Below, piece after piece: positions 1 through 10,763 of a stretch of 64,000 nt of DNA (its first letter is position 1; every line of letters starts with the position of its first letter). This DNA is from Galerina marginata (taxonomy: Eukaryota; Basidiomycota; Agaricomycetes; Agaricales; Galerinaceae). The notes below the pieces were generated by a model. It did no database searches. It had not been told where the DNA came from and was given only the letters and a program-made list of their open reading frames with translations. The stretch is taken from the NCBI GenBank assembly GCA_023014335.1, contig JAECYW010000006.1, positions 1 to 64,000 of the forward strand. Reading direction: 5' to 3'. The translations under genes and the position numbers were made by a program.

Positions 1-741
1 GACAACCTCACCACCCTCACACTCGACTGGCCACCCGATTTGAATGTGTCCAACTTTAACACTTGGTCAATTCCGAATCTGGAACGGCTTCGAATTGTCG
101 GTGAGTGTTCTTTGAATAGTTTTAACAAGGTGATGCTCACCGGAATTATAGTTTCTTGGGTATCTTCTTCTAGACCCTGGGTCCCACTTGGAAATGGCAT
201 TGGAGCGTTGGGAGCTCAATTTCTCTTCATAAAATTTGAACGTCAACCAGACTATGGCCTAAGAACCATCGCCCCCGACATCCAAGCATTTCTCCTGGGA
301 GCCGCAACTTTTGATAATATCACTATCAAATTCTGCTTTTTCTCGTTTGCTATAGAGGAGGAGATAACAGGTTCTGGCGAGTGGATTACTCAAATGCTTT
401 CCAGCGTCAACCCAAACATCACCTCCTTGACGTTGGGTTTTTCCCTCAAGGTTCCCTTACCGGCCCCCACTTATTGGGGCAACAACGCCCGCCCCCGCCG
501 CCGTGATATCATCCGCGCTAACATCCGCTCTAGACCTTGGGGAGCGTCGTCCAATTTTTGTCAGTGGTTAGACATACAAAATGCGTCGATGCAACAATTT
601 CTCCCACCCAACGCATACTCTTCGGGGCAGGAAATACAGGTAGGCTTGTTTTGGGAAAAGGATGAGGTGGTTGGTTGGGACTTAACCCGGCCTGGAGCAG
701 AGGAAGTTCCGGCATGGGTTCGTGCTGCAGATGACGTTTGA
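1..741 (+). CDS. F-box/LRR-like protein, C-terminal part (5' end outside window)
   Basis: The frame is open from base 1 to a TGA at 739-741. It begins with leucine-rich text (NLTTLTLDWPPDL, then IPNLERLRIVG), typical of the LRR half of basidiomycete F-box proteins, and ends with an acidic, Trp-rich tail. The F-box itself would lie upstream of the window. A GTGAGT at 101 could be an intron donor; acceptors that keep the frame exist (for example an AG ending at 205), so the text between 101 and about 205 may be intron. Known of the family: such proteins recruit substrates to SCF ubiquitin ligases and form large, fast-changing families in Agaricomycetes. The assignment rests on pattern, not on a visible F-box. 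Confidence 0.45.
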   Translation, partial: DNLTTLTLDWPPDLNVSNFNTWSIPNLERLRIVGECSLNSFNKVMLTGIIVSWVSSSRPWVPLGNGIGALGAQFLFIKFERQPDYGLRTIAPDIQAFLLGAATFDNITIKFCFFSFAIEEEITGSGEWITQMLSSVNPNITSLTLGFSLKVPLPAPTYWGNNARPRRRDIIRANIRSRPWGASSNFCQWLDIQNASMQQFLPPNAYSSGQEIQVGLFWEKDEVVGWDLTRPGAEEVPAWVRAADDV

Positions 742-1268
742 TAGGCCATTCGATACTCGCCATGTAACAATATTATTTTTCTATCACTATGCGTTTCATT
801 CGGAGATTGAGTCACGTTGACTGAAGTTACCTCGGGGAAACTGAGCAACGTTCCTGGACCTTCTTTGACATATGACTCCGAGATTTACCCAAAGGCACGA
901 AAAATCTCCACTGTTTTTCCGACGTTTTTGAGCGATAGACTGGGTACGGACTTGATGTCCAGATGAGCCTTTATAAAGGCAGCCGCCCTCATCCTTACCC
1001 CCCAGCTGAGCCCTCTATTCTGCAATCCTCGCTTTAATTCTGCTCTGATTCTCACTTCGCTTGGATTGCTCTTCCCCCTGTCACAGCTCATCTCCATGCA
1101 AAATATCAGGAAAGCCGGATCAGTCAGGATCTATCTCGCCACAATGTCCAGAGGTTAATATATATATTTCAGCCTGTGGCATTGTGACGATCACCAGCAC
1201 TCGACAAACGGTTTTTCTGAATTTTTCTGCGTGGAGTGCAATATTCTGTTTTGATCACCGATGCAACT
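742..1268. other. Intergenic, nothing recognised
   Basis: A gene-free stretch after the F-box-like gene. Short open frames on both strands show no domain, signal peptide or plausible splice pattern. The sequence runs into the satellite that starts near 1269. Confidence 0.5.
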
Positions 1269-1520
1269 GTTAGTTGTGAGCTCATGTGGGCTCGCGTTGT
1301 GAGCTCATGTGGGCTCGCGTAAGCTCGCTCATGTAGGCTCGTGTAAGCTCGCGTAAGCTCGCTCATGTAGGCTCGCGTAAGCTCGCTCATGTAGGCTCGC
1401 GTAAGCTCGCGTTGTGAGCTCATGTGGGCTCGCGTAAGCTCGCGTTAAGTGAGCTCGCGTGTGCTCATGTGGGCTCACGTTAAGTGGGCTCGCATTAAGT
1501 CAGCTCGCGTGAGCTCTTCT
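1269..1520. repeat. GAGCTC/GCTCGCGT minisatellite
   Basis: About 250 bp of short, imperfect tandem units built from TGAGCTCATGTGGGCTCGCGT and GTAAGCTCGCTCATGTAGGC. The array is full of the palindrome GAGCTC and of GCTCGCG. On the minus strand it reads as a repeated ELTRAYMS peptide, which I treat as a by-product of the repeat and not a gene. A degenerate echo (GGACTCGCGTAAGGTCGCG) lies at about 1585-1610. Confidence 0.85.
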
Positions 1521-1982
1521 CATAACTTAGTTTTAGTGATGAAAGAGGGTATCAAAACAAAATGTCAAGTTATTATGGGAGGTGGACTCGCGTAAGGTCG
1601 CGTTAGCACGCTCACGTTGAGTGACACTTGACTGATGGCGATGTGTCAACTTTTGATGCGCCATCAAATTTTGTCATCACACTGTCACAAACGATGAGCG
1701 GGGTAACTCACGATTCCGACCACCAATCCTTTAGCTTTTTTGCATAGAGTCTATCCGATAGTAATAGAAGAGTCCTAGATACTAACATTTCCGATAAGTT
1801 GGTTTAAGAGTATAATTTTTCGGTATGGATTTCTACTAAAATCACATCTTCACTACCAATCCATGCTGAGAAACGCAGAGCACGTACATAAGCACCACAA
1901 GCTGTCTAATTGAAAATTGACATCCTACGTTTGTTTCGGTACTGCTCTTCCAGGAGTTATCGCAGCTGTAAGAGAGGCACGG
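1521..1982. other. AT-rich intergenic sequence
   Basis: Apart from the short satellite echo near 1585-1610, no gene, structured repeat or recognisable element is seen here. Confidence 0.5.
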
Positions 1983-2150
1983 CATTACCGTTTGTGGTGG
2001 ATGAAAGAATTTAAAACATCTAACCTGAAGGCCTTGTTTTTAAATAACCTTGGAACTATCTTTCTCAACGACACAGGAAAGAAGGTGAAATAATATCGTT
2101 CTAAACTGCGCGTGGGTGAATATCCAATATTATTGTTCTTTACGGCGCAT
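1983..2150 (+). repeat. Direct repeat, copy 1 (~168 bp)
   Basis: This block recurs at 2229-2397 with the same order and few differences. Shared words include ATGAAAGAATTTAAAA, CTAACCTGA, CCTTGGAACTATCTTTCTCAA and CTGCGCGTGGGTGAATATCC. The offset at the first shared word is 247 bp. No coding potential is evident. Confidence 0.85.
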
Positions 2151-2228
2151 GAGTGCGTTCAAAATAAAAATCATTCTCAGCGGCTGATGTGTGAATATCA
2201 TTCTCAACGGCGGTGATCTTTGAGAACG

Positions 2229-2397
2229 ACATTACAGTTGGTGGCGGATGAAAGAATTTAAAATATCTAACCTGATGGCGGTGTTTTTAAGTAACCTTGG
2301 AACTATCTTTCTCAATGAAGCATGAAAGAATGTGAAATAATATCGTTCTAAACTGCGCGTGGGTGAATATCCAATATTATTGTTCTTTACGGTGCAT
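2229..2397 (+). repeat. Direct repeat, copy 2 (~169 bp)
   Basis: Second copy of the block at 1983-2150. The interval between the copies and the sequence after this copy (to about 2440) repeat a shorter theme, TCGTTCTCnGCGGCGCATGTGTGAATA, at about 2170, 2200 and 2417, so the unit is itself compound. No protein is recognised. Confidence 0.85.
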
Positions 2398-2834
2398 GGG
2401 CAAATACTTAAAAAATATCGTTCTCTGCGGCGCATGTGTGAATACAACTTGGAGTATATCCCTAACCACTGTACCCGACTCAATTTATTATTAATATCTT
2501 TTTGAACGGCGTTTAAGAAAATACTCACCATGTCACAAAACTAACGTTGCTGAGGGGCAGAAGCTTGAGGAAAAACTGAGTATTGCTGCATCTGCGATGC
2601 AGAAGTTAATAAACTCCTCACTTTAACCTCGTGTTTTGGCTCTACCACCTACAGCACTGATTCATTTGAGCGCCAAACAACTGAATAAAATGCGCTGGCC
2701 TCTGAGCGCCTAACTGAAGCACTAGAAAAACGATATATTTCTATATACTCGGCTGAAAAGAATAATCTAACCCAAGATTATGTTCAACTAAATCCATTAA
2801 CAAATTGAAAGAGAGGGTACTACCTTCTGTACGT

Positions 2835-2930
2835 CTTTCAATAACAGGAAGACTGTAACCCCGTAACAGGAAGACTGTGATACGGTAACCCTCAGACTGT
2901 GACACAGTAACAGGAAGACTGTGCCTCCGC
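2835..2930 (+). repeat. GTAACAGGAAGACTGT short tandem repeats
   Basis: The phrase AACAGGAAGACTGT occurs three times in less than 100 bp, interleaved with CTGTGAC/CACAG half-palindromes (for example CTGTGACACAG). It looks like a small degenerate tandem array. There is no sign of coding. Confidence 0.7.
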
Positions 2931-3159
2931 CACAGTGCGACGGAAAGTGAACCCAGGAAAGCAATAAAGGAGAAGGTTTTCATGACCTTTTCCATCAAGT
3001 AAACTTATTCGTTTGCACTCGGGGTGCTTCGAATATTTTAAAAACAGCGCATTGTCTTGAACTGCGCGTAAAACAATGGCAAAAAAAAAGACTACAGACC
3101 TGAAAAACGCAAAAAACATGCCAGTTTTAATGTTTCTAACGTTAAATGCCCTAAAAAAT

Positions 3160-3200
3160 CACCCTGCCTGGCAGGGTGTGATACTCTGACCGTCAGAGTA
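3160..3200. repeat. Two adjacent perfect hairpins
   Basis: CACCCTGCC and GGCAGGGTG (3160-3178) form a 9-bp inverted repeat with a one-base centre. ACTCTGAC and GTCAGAGT (to about 3200) form a second one a few bases later, and a third half-site GGTCAGAG follows near 3210. Neighbouring protein genes are absent. Confidence 0.7.
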
Positions 3201-4217
3201 AACACTCGGAAGGTCAGAGCTAACGAAAAGAGTGATTAAGTGTGGGGCACACTAGGAACTTAAGATTATTAGATGTTTGTTGTGGCGCATGTCAAAAATG
3301 AGAGGAAGTTAATCCACTTAACGCGTTAGCTTTCGGCTCAATTATGAAACGTTAGCGTTAGCTGGTAGACAGGTTGACGAGGAAGGGGTACTATGTGGTG
3401 TGCGGAGTGAAGTTGATAGATAAAAATCCACCCGACGATTTGCGTGGCATTGTCCGCTCAGGTTAAAGTAATTCTCTAATAAATTTGAGGCGAGATAATC
3501 TCAAAAGCTGGGATTCACAAATCGGGTGGAAAAGTCTAATACTGACAAGTGAGTAGATGTTCGGGGAAAGAAGATTGAACCTGATAGCTCACCCAGGTTT
3601 TTAGGCCTGCGGAAATCAAGCGGAAATATATTTCCAAACACGGGGCGCTGATAGGTTGGACTGCGTCGAACACATCTTCAAGAGGGCGTACAGTAGTAGA
3701 GGCAGAATACATTGTAACGGGAACACACCGTTGGTCTAAGGCACTAAAAATTCCAGCAAGGGCGATCTGGTATTGAGCTTCACTGGAATTTCCTTCTGTA
3801 GTTGAAAAAGACGGATAAGGTCCGTGGGAGTTATCTCAAAGTTTTTTGATCGCCATCAATCAACAGCCCGCTGAACACGCCCTCGACGTTGATCATGGGA
3901 GCTCGGCCTCAGACCTCCTCCGCTGAACAGAGCTCAGTGCTACTCTCTCGAGCTGTTCTGCCTACGCTCTGTTGACTTTGTCGACTACAACTCGTCAAAG
4001 GCCACAGCGATGGCTCCAGGCTCCCCCTTTGACCTCTCGCTGCCCACTGCCCAGCCTCGATGTTCGTAGGCTGATTCAACTTTCCATGTAGCTTAGATCG
4101 TTTCATTGGTGCCCGTTCTGTCCACTGAAGGTCTTCCTGCAATCCTACGTTGGAAGAAGCTGCTATCTGACATTGGAAAAAGAGTTGTCGTGTTTTGAGT
4201 TGATTTCCATCGTACTT

Positions 4218-4225
4218 GGTGAGTC
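4218..4225. repeat. MITE target-site duplication, left
   Basis: GGTGAGTC directly before the left inverted repeat, identical to 4728-4735. Confidence 0.9.
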
Positions 4226-4727
4226 CAAGGGGGCACCGGGATTCAAATCCGTGACCCGGGGGTAGGGGGGGCGGTGGGCTGCCGGAGGCTTAAAAATTTT
4301 TTATTTTGGGGGGTAAAGTTTGAAATTTTACGCACAAGCACTAGCTTTCGAAGCAATACATCAGTTTTATAACTTGAAAGCTTCATTTTCGACAGTTGAT
4401 GCATATTTACACCACTTGGGAAGGGATTTTGATTGAATTTTGACGACTGAGGAGCACGGTGAGACTTCAAAAAAATATAGGATGTACAGTCGCCATACAT
4501 TTAATATATACTATACAGTGAAAACCTGTTGCTTCTGCCTATTCACGGTGCTGCAGCTCGGGCAAGTCGTGTCCGTCAAGTCAGAGACCACAAAGGTGAG
4601 TAAAACATACCGCTTTTGGACGAAAAACATACCCGATATGGGTTGCGGGAGGGGGGGGGGGGGGTAGGCGAGAGCTTGAAGAGAAAAATCGACCCCGGGT
4701 AGTTTTTCGAATCCCGGTGCCCCCTTG
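4226..4727. mobile_element. Non-autonomous hAT-type MITE, 502 bp
   Basis: The ends are inverted repeats: CAAGGGGGCACCGGGATTC at 4226-4244 and its exact reverse complement at 4709-4727. They are followed inward by related CCCGGG-containing text. The element is bounded on both sides by the same 8 bp, GGTGAGTC (4218-4225 and 4728-4735). A CA(A/G)GGG start and an 8-bp target duplication are hallmarks of hAT transposons. No transposase is encoded, so it would need an enzyme supplied in trans. The interior has a run of over 15 G near 4650. The paralogous family A copy shows an unoccupied site near 30951-30958, confirming insertion. Confidence 0.88.
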
Positions 4728-4735
4728 GGTGAGTC
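4728..4735. repeat. MITE target-site duplication, right
   Basis: GGTGAGTC directly after the right inverted repeat, identical to 4218-4225. Confidence 0.9.
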
Positions 4736-6260
4736 CTTCCTCTATTTCTTGCTCGTTTGTAGACTCAATTGACTTAAGACAGCTACCTAACGTTATAACT
4801 TCCGCTAGAAACATTTTGTGGGGCGATCGACCACGTAAGTCTCCCTCCTGCTATGGAGTTTGTTCTACGTCACCGACGATGCTAACTTACCTCTCTTTGT
4901 CTAGTTTCCGTGTTTAGGTCTTGAGACTGGCAGTTATATTGCTCTTGTTTACGCACTTATCGTCCCACAATCCCATGATAACTTTGTCCACCTGCCTTTT
5001 GCGTCGTTTCGTGTTTCATTTTACCCTTTGGGTGAGGGCTGAGAATGTTCGCTTACTTATTGGCGTCCCAGCTATGTGATATTTTCAACCTTGCCAGCAA
5101 GTATATTTCGGTTTCCGCTCACCCTTTCCATCATTCTCATTATTTCAACACTCTAGCCTTAGGTGCAGAATCTTTCACCGCGGCACCAATCCCAATCCTT
5201 ATATATGGAATTGAAGACTTGTCTCTCTTACATCAGCGAGTTTGCTTCGACAATTTTTGTTTCATCTTCGTCCTCAGTTATTCTCTATGATTTTAGCAGC
5301 ACGATTCAATTAGAAAACACTTGGTACGCATCGTATGGACCCCGCTTGTCGCTTCTGGGTGGACAACACCTGCCTGTATGTTTTACTCGGCCTTTTCAGC
5401 TCATCTCATTTTTCACATGTCCCTCTTCATAGCCGCCTGAAACATAGTCGCTTTCATATTCCTCCGAAATGAGTTTCATAAGAGGTAGCTGCGTTCTTCA
5501 CTTCGGCTGCGACTGTGTTCTACATTCCGACATTTTCGCTGGCGTTCAACACAATAACCTGCAGGAAAAGTTCACAATTCGTCTACTTATTGTCATTGTT
5601 TATGGCCCTTTATTGCTTGCTGGTAAAGTCTTTCCTTAGCGAATATGAGTAGTGCTGTCTTTCTGCTCTCTTTCTCAAGCTGTCGCTTCTTATCATCGGG
5701 AACTGTCATGCTTTGGTGTTCGTCTCCGCATTCGAAACTGATTCAATCGTTGGGGAAAGACTATTTTCCTCCCCACCGACGCCCTTTCGCTGCTCGGTAT
5801 ATTTCCTCTTCTTACTCACCCTCCGGCGTCCCCAACCATGTACGAGTGTAGCCCTTCCTTAGCGATTACGATCACCCCACCTATAGGCTACAGCGCCGAT
5901 GCTCTCTGAATATCATAGATCCTGGTCCATTACAATTCAAAACGTCGCGTTCTAGGAGTTCGAATGCAATTACTTCTATCGGGATGTTTGAAATTGCCCT
6001 GAAGAACATTTGGGAATATGGCGCGTCACCTCTACTATCACTCCTGTGTTTCGTTCTCCTCGTACAATTTTCTTCCAGCCCGTGAAGTTTATGATATCGA
6101 AATCATTTGTGGACTCTAAACTCGGGGAATGCTCGATTTCTTGAAGGTCACAAGGACTCGTGCAACGCCGCGCATCCTTTTTCGCCTATCGCCTATCGCC
6201 TCTCGTCCTGCCAATGGTTCCTGGCTCCTTACGATCTTTTGGGTGTCATAGGGTAAGCTC

Positions 6261-6936
6261 TATATCTAGATTTCGGACGCGACCTAATATTTCATCGATC
6301 GTGTAAGGTGGTAGTGGGCAAGGCGCCTATCAATTCCGATATTATTTGGCGACTTCCTCGAGATCATCTGCACCGTTGATGATGGGGCAAGTCAAATGCG
6401 ACTGAAGAGGGAGGATATGGAAGAACATCGCATTAAAAACAAAGACCAGTATTGTGGCAGCTGCTTCTGCAGCAGATTCGTAACAACCTGCTGTTCCTTA
6501 GGCCATATCGCACATGTCAATTCATAGCCCAGCTCTTACCTCCCCACCGAGTCGCACGACCTAGGCATCTGCAGAACTAATAGTCTCGCCGACGCTATTA
6601 TAATTTATCAATAACGCGAATGGAGTTCAATCGCGTGGCTCCTACATTTCTCCGAAGTTGTGCGTCCCGGCTTCTTGATACCCTCGCTGATCGACCTTTT
6701 GGGCTTATCTCCCACGATGCGCGTGGAGACCTTCTTTCACAGATAAAGCGGCTGTAAAAATTGATCTCATCGGGCAGTTCTACTCCAAGGATTTGGTTTT
6801 GATAATCATGTCAAGGAGAGGTCCGTATCAATTGAAGGCCGTTCCACTTATAAGCTACCCGTTGCGCCCAAAGTTTGGAATTCACCCCCGAGTTGGCGAC
6901 TAATTCTTCAGGCTCTGCTTGATTTACCGCCCTACA
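6261..6936. other. Intergenic region upstream of the beta-trefoil gene
   Basis: No gene is supported. This is the presumed promoter and 5' UTR of the gene that starts at 6937. A clear TATA box was not seen. Confidence 0.45.
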
Positions 6937-8986
6937 ATGGCCCCTCTCCCCATACCTACTGCTGGTGTCCGATACCGAATTCAGAACGTCGAGTTGAGCA
7001 CTTGTTTGGAGCGTAACTCGCTGGGTAATGTGGCCACGCTTCGTTGGCGCAATAATAGACCGGCGCAACTGGTATTGCATTGAGCTTTCATAAGTTCCAT
7101 TCGCTGGAGAGCCTAGTTTCATTGATAAACATGAACAGTGGACTTTTGACGCGGCCCCGAATGGGCTTTTCAGAATTATTAATGTGGCCGATCAGAGTTA
7201 TGTGTTGGAAGCAACCCCTCCGTCGCCGACGACGGGCCGCCGATTCATGCTAACCGCCCAACCACTCACAACTGCGACTACACAAGAGTGGAAATTATTA
7301 CCATCGGGCCGCGAAAGTTTTTAGTCCGTATCCGTTGGTTTCACGAAAGATCGACTAATCTTCCTTTGCAGTCTTCTTAACGATACAAATGTTGTGCTTC
7401 ACCTTGACCTGGGTAACGATGCCGCTGTACGTCCAGGTTCAAATTTCCCAGCATTCGTGTTAACTCACGTCATGTACAGCCAATGCTCACTCAAGATAGT
7501 CGCATTCTGTCTGCCACTACGGGAAGCGATGTGTGTATCTTGCTCTGAATGCTCCTCCGTTCTGCTTAAATAATGTCGAGTCCAGTTAAACCGACCACCC
7601 TTCTCGCAAGGGCCCGAGGATCGATGGAGTATCATTGAAGACTCACCTGCGACACTGCCGGATGGCACAGGAACGTATGTCATTCAGACATTGAAAGGAG
7701 ATGCGATCCAGTCCGCCGCTACACCGCTCGGCGAGGCTCAGCTATCTTTCAAGGTTTCGCATCTAGGGGAAGAACATAAAGTAATATGCTCTAGCTTATA
7801 ATCGGGCGAGCCATTATTACTAACAAGAAATAGTGGGAAATTAGGGAGCTGGGAAATGGGAAAGCTACCATCAGGAGTACCCTCATGGACGAATTCATCG
7901 ACGCGCAGCAAGTTGGATCGTCGGTTGAGTGGACGCCTGTTCTTTCGAAAACAACATCACCAGCGCAACCACCCAAGTGGGACATCCGGAAACTCGGGAA
8001 TTCTTTGTTTTCGTGAGTCCATCCGTTGTCAAATGCAACAACCTATATTCTCTGATACCTCCTTGTTCAATAGCATCACTATCGATAAACTGATTCCACC
8101 GCAAACAAGACCAACACCCCTTGCCCTTACCGTCCTGAACGACGTTGTAAGTCATTCACAAAATACACTAGATTTGACAAGAGTTAAATTTGATGAAAAT
8201 TCATACCAGATTGTACTGAAGAAGGACATGGTAAGCGTTCAAATGGTCGAACACGGGTTAACCACCTGGCAAAAAATTGATTCTTTCATTAGGACGTGCA
8301 GACTCAGCACTGGTCCATTGTGCCGACAGATCTGGCATCATTCAAACCCCTTATTACAAAATCTCCAGTCGACCCGACTCTGAGCTTACCGGTAGGAGAG
8401 TATAAATTGCGCACTGCCGACTTATTCGACGGACCTCTTCTCTATGCCTATATTGATTCTGGCGTGTTACGAGCCAGTACCTCGGACCCAGGTTACTACG
8501 TATGCATTTTGTTGAGCTTTACGCATTCTTCTGCATCAATAACAAATTTCCCCAGTTTAAATTTGAGTTAGCGGGGGGAAATGACGGCACAGGGCTAGGA
8601 AATGTTTACATCTCTCAGCTTTCCGGCGGCCTGCCCAGTGCCCGGCTTTTTGTACGCATCCGGGATGGATGATGGCCTTGTCGTCCTGCACTTGATGTGG
8701 AAGAGAGATATTTGGCGTGTTCAAATATCGTCAGCTGCAGCATATAGGTATGTATTCACACAATATTTGTCCATCAAACCTGCTCACATTATCTAGTATC
8801 ACACATGTTGAGACGTCAAAGCGTCTACTGTGCACTTATCCTGACCCTAAACGCAAAGACATAGCTGAAGTCAGATTTGGGTTTCTTCCCTTTGATCTTT
8901 GACCATGCTGACCTGTTGGATAGATCGGAGTGTACCTACCGAGTGCCCCGCATACGAATCCGGGTTGGAATTTCATTCCCAAATAG
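6937..8986 (+). CDS. Triple beta-trefoil (ricin-B-lectin-like) protein, 442 aa, 12 exons
   Basis: Proposed exons: 6937-7071, 7139-7323, 7372-7456, 7586-7753, 7834-8012, 8074-8146, 8210-8230, 8293-8499, 8556-8651, 8704-8747, 8797-8869, 8924-8986. They sum to 1329 nt and stay in phase. Hallmark aromatic motifs recur about every 49 residues: WTF (46), WKL (96), WSI (149), WEI (192), WDI (240), WSI (289), FKF (352), WRV (387), WNF (437). Nine repeats make three beta-trefoils. Many repeats open with Y-R/K-I or Y-x-L strands (GVRYRIQNV, GLFRIINV, GEYKLRT). There is no signal peptide or TM segment, so it is likely cytoplasmic, as for many mushroom lectins. Known of the fold: sugar-binding lectins and protease inhibitors; the ligand cannot be told here. 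Donors at 7324 (GTCCGT) and 8870 (GTCAGA) and the acceptor at 8703 are the weakest calls. Without the last intron the protein would end at 8902. Confidence 0.72.
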
Positions 8987-10763
8987 TAATGTACCAGGGC
9001 TCCGTTTTGACAGGATATTGTTTTGAATCCGTGGTGGAGTTCGTACTTACTTGAATGCATGTAGCTGTGAGGTTGACAAACCAATGTTCTAAGTCTCAAA
9101 ACCCCACGTTTCCGTCGTCGACATTACCCGTTGGACGGCTACAGCGGAAATAAATCTCGCTGAATCTCGTCAATCGATAACCCTACTCTGTATGTACCAT
9201 GCCTCGGAAAGCCAGCAGTTGATTAGCAGACGGAAGCGGTACTCCAAGTCGAGATAACATTGTTTTAAACGATCACGTCACAGCAGAGATCAAGCCACAT
9301 TTCAAGAATTTGGAGGTCGTCAAGATACAGGGTGGGGCTGGGCACATGCTGAGAATAAGGATGAGTTTATTGGAGCTCTGGTTCCGTTCGCAAACAAAAT
9401 TTTGAGACCGGAAAGAGTATAAACAGGCGCAGAATGGGTCACGGTATTATACAATCCACTATTTCCGTTCATATTTTCCCGTATATATTTGATACAACAC
9501 AATCCCCTTCAAAATTGGGCTGTCTTCACGGCATCGGATTCGTTTCGGCCCGCCCCATCAGCCAATCATAATCTTTTAAATTTTTGATGTCCGATCGGTG
9601 CCGTCGTTTGCTGTTGATCCGACACAACCAGGAACCACCACCTTCGCTCGTCCCGACACTCAAAGCTTGGAATTGCCTTTGTATGAGTTTGAGGTATGCT
9701 TCCCTTCATTATTCTAACATTCTTTTGACTACATATGTACTAAGTAGACCTCAACCGACGCCAGCGAACTCGCATCCACCCCGTGTGCCCTTCGCCTCCT
9801 CGACCATTTGGGCCGGCGTTCGAAGGACTGATTGGGTAGAGCGGCAGCTGGAGTGGGTACGAGGAAGAGCACTTTTGCGTTTTGTCCACGACTGCCCACC
9901 GCCCACCGACCTTCCCCTAACACCTACAACGTCGACATCATACAACCTCCAGGCCTGACATGATTAGGTAGGCCACACTAGCTAGCTGACGCGTTCCTCG
10001 ACTTATGCCACTTCTCCGAACAACCTTTGCTCCTGGGTCAATTCCATGCCCTAAATTGCACACAGTTAGCCCTACCCACCTCTCACGCTGCCCAAGGTGG
10101 AGAACGGCTAGAGTCGAATCCTCGGGCCTTGGTCCCGCACGCTACCTGTATCACTCGTTCATTCTCAAAGACTTAAGAACAACGACCTAAAGAGTTACTA
10201 GTAGCTGAAACGTAGCCAACTAAGGCTAGGAAGTTGACCTGGATGGTGGAATGACGGTAGCAGCGCTGAGGAAGAGTAGGAACATCAGGACGATCAAGGG
10301 GGATCGACAGGGAACGAATGGAGGGGGAAAGAGGCTCAAACAATTGCTGATGCTCATTCTAAGGTACGCCCAGCCTTCAAAGTGACTAATTTTTTTCGAC
10401 GTAAACCTCGTTAACGCCCATCCCTTCATGTGTAGACTTGCAGGCGACAGAACAGCGAACATCTATTCAGAGCTCTTTGCCCACCTACTCCATTCGGAGT
10501 CTACTACTACTCTGATTTTGTGGAATTCCGCCCTCGTCTTACCTCCGTCCCCTGATGCTCAAAGCAGAAGTTTGACTTTGTTCTATTCCGTTGTGGTCAT
10601 CGAATTGTATCAAAGTTCCAGAGCTTGTTGAGGAGCGCTTGAGCATGACCTTGCACCCCAGGTACATTCCGATCCGTCAACGCTTCCTAAAATTTCATTT
10701 ATATCCCCCACTTCAGGCCTGGATGGAACTCAATCACATCCAGTGATTTGACGCATTTTTATT
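8987..10763. other. Intergenic, possible decayed exons near 9.6-9.8 kb
   Basis: No gene is supported. At about 9626-9690 and 9748-9830 one frame reads FARPDTQSLELPLYEFE and then TSTDASELASTPCALRLLDH across a plausible small intron (GTATGC...AAGTAG), but it stops at once afterwards and I recognise no family. The rest holds only short frames. Confidence 0.35.

Larger units (their letters stand above)
2398..3842. other. Gene-free repeat-rich stretch
   Basis: Contains the GGAAGACTGT repeats (2835-2930) and the two hairpins at 3160-3200, listed separately. No gene is supported. A short reading near 3650-3720 resembles a copia-type RNase H motif but has no support around it. Confidence 0.5.
3843..6260 (+). 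repeat. Dispersed repeat family A, copy 1 (interrupted by a MITE)
   Basis: The stretch aligns by eye with 10764-12460 and 30551-32150. Anchors are TTTGCGTCGTTTCGTGTTTC (4997), TGTATGTTTTACTCGGCCTTTTC (5378), GGGGAAAGACTATTTTCC (5751) and GAAGGTCACAAGGACTCGTGCAACGCCG (6142), each with a counterpart in copy 2. The family may derive from an intron-containing gene, but all frames are broken and I do not recognise the protein. Copy 1 alone carries the insertion at 4226-4727. Confidence 0.75.

Noticed and set aside
1169..1423. Minus-strand frame encoding repeated ELTRAYMS
   Set aside because: It is a translation of the minisatellite.
3600..3790. Reading with TVVEAEYIV, resembling the copia-retrotransposon RNase H motif
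   Set aside because: Only about nine residues match; no integrase, reverse transcriptase or LTR was found around it.
4640..4670. Run of G as a functional G-quadruplex
   Set aside because: It is inside the MITE and may be a slippage tract; no evidence of function.
6937..8986. First reading of the trefoil gene as a pseudogene with two frameshifts
   Set aside because: Alternative donors at 7324 and 8652 and the acceptor at 8703 restore a continuous frame with motif spacing kept, so an intact gene is the simpler reading.
9584..9958. Plus-strand frame and two exon-like pieces
   Set aside because: The exon-like pieces stop immediately after joining and match no family I know; kept only as a note for the gap.
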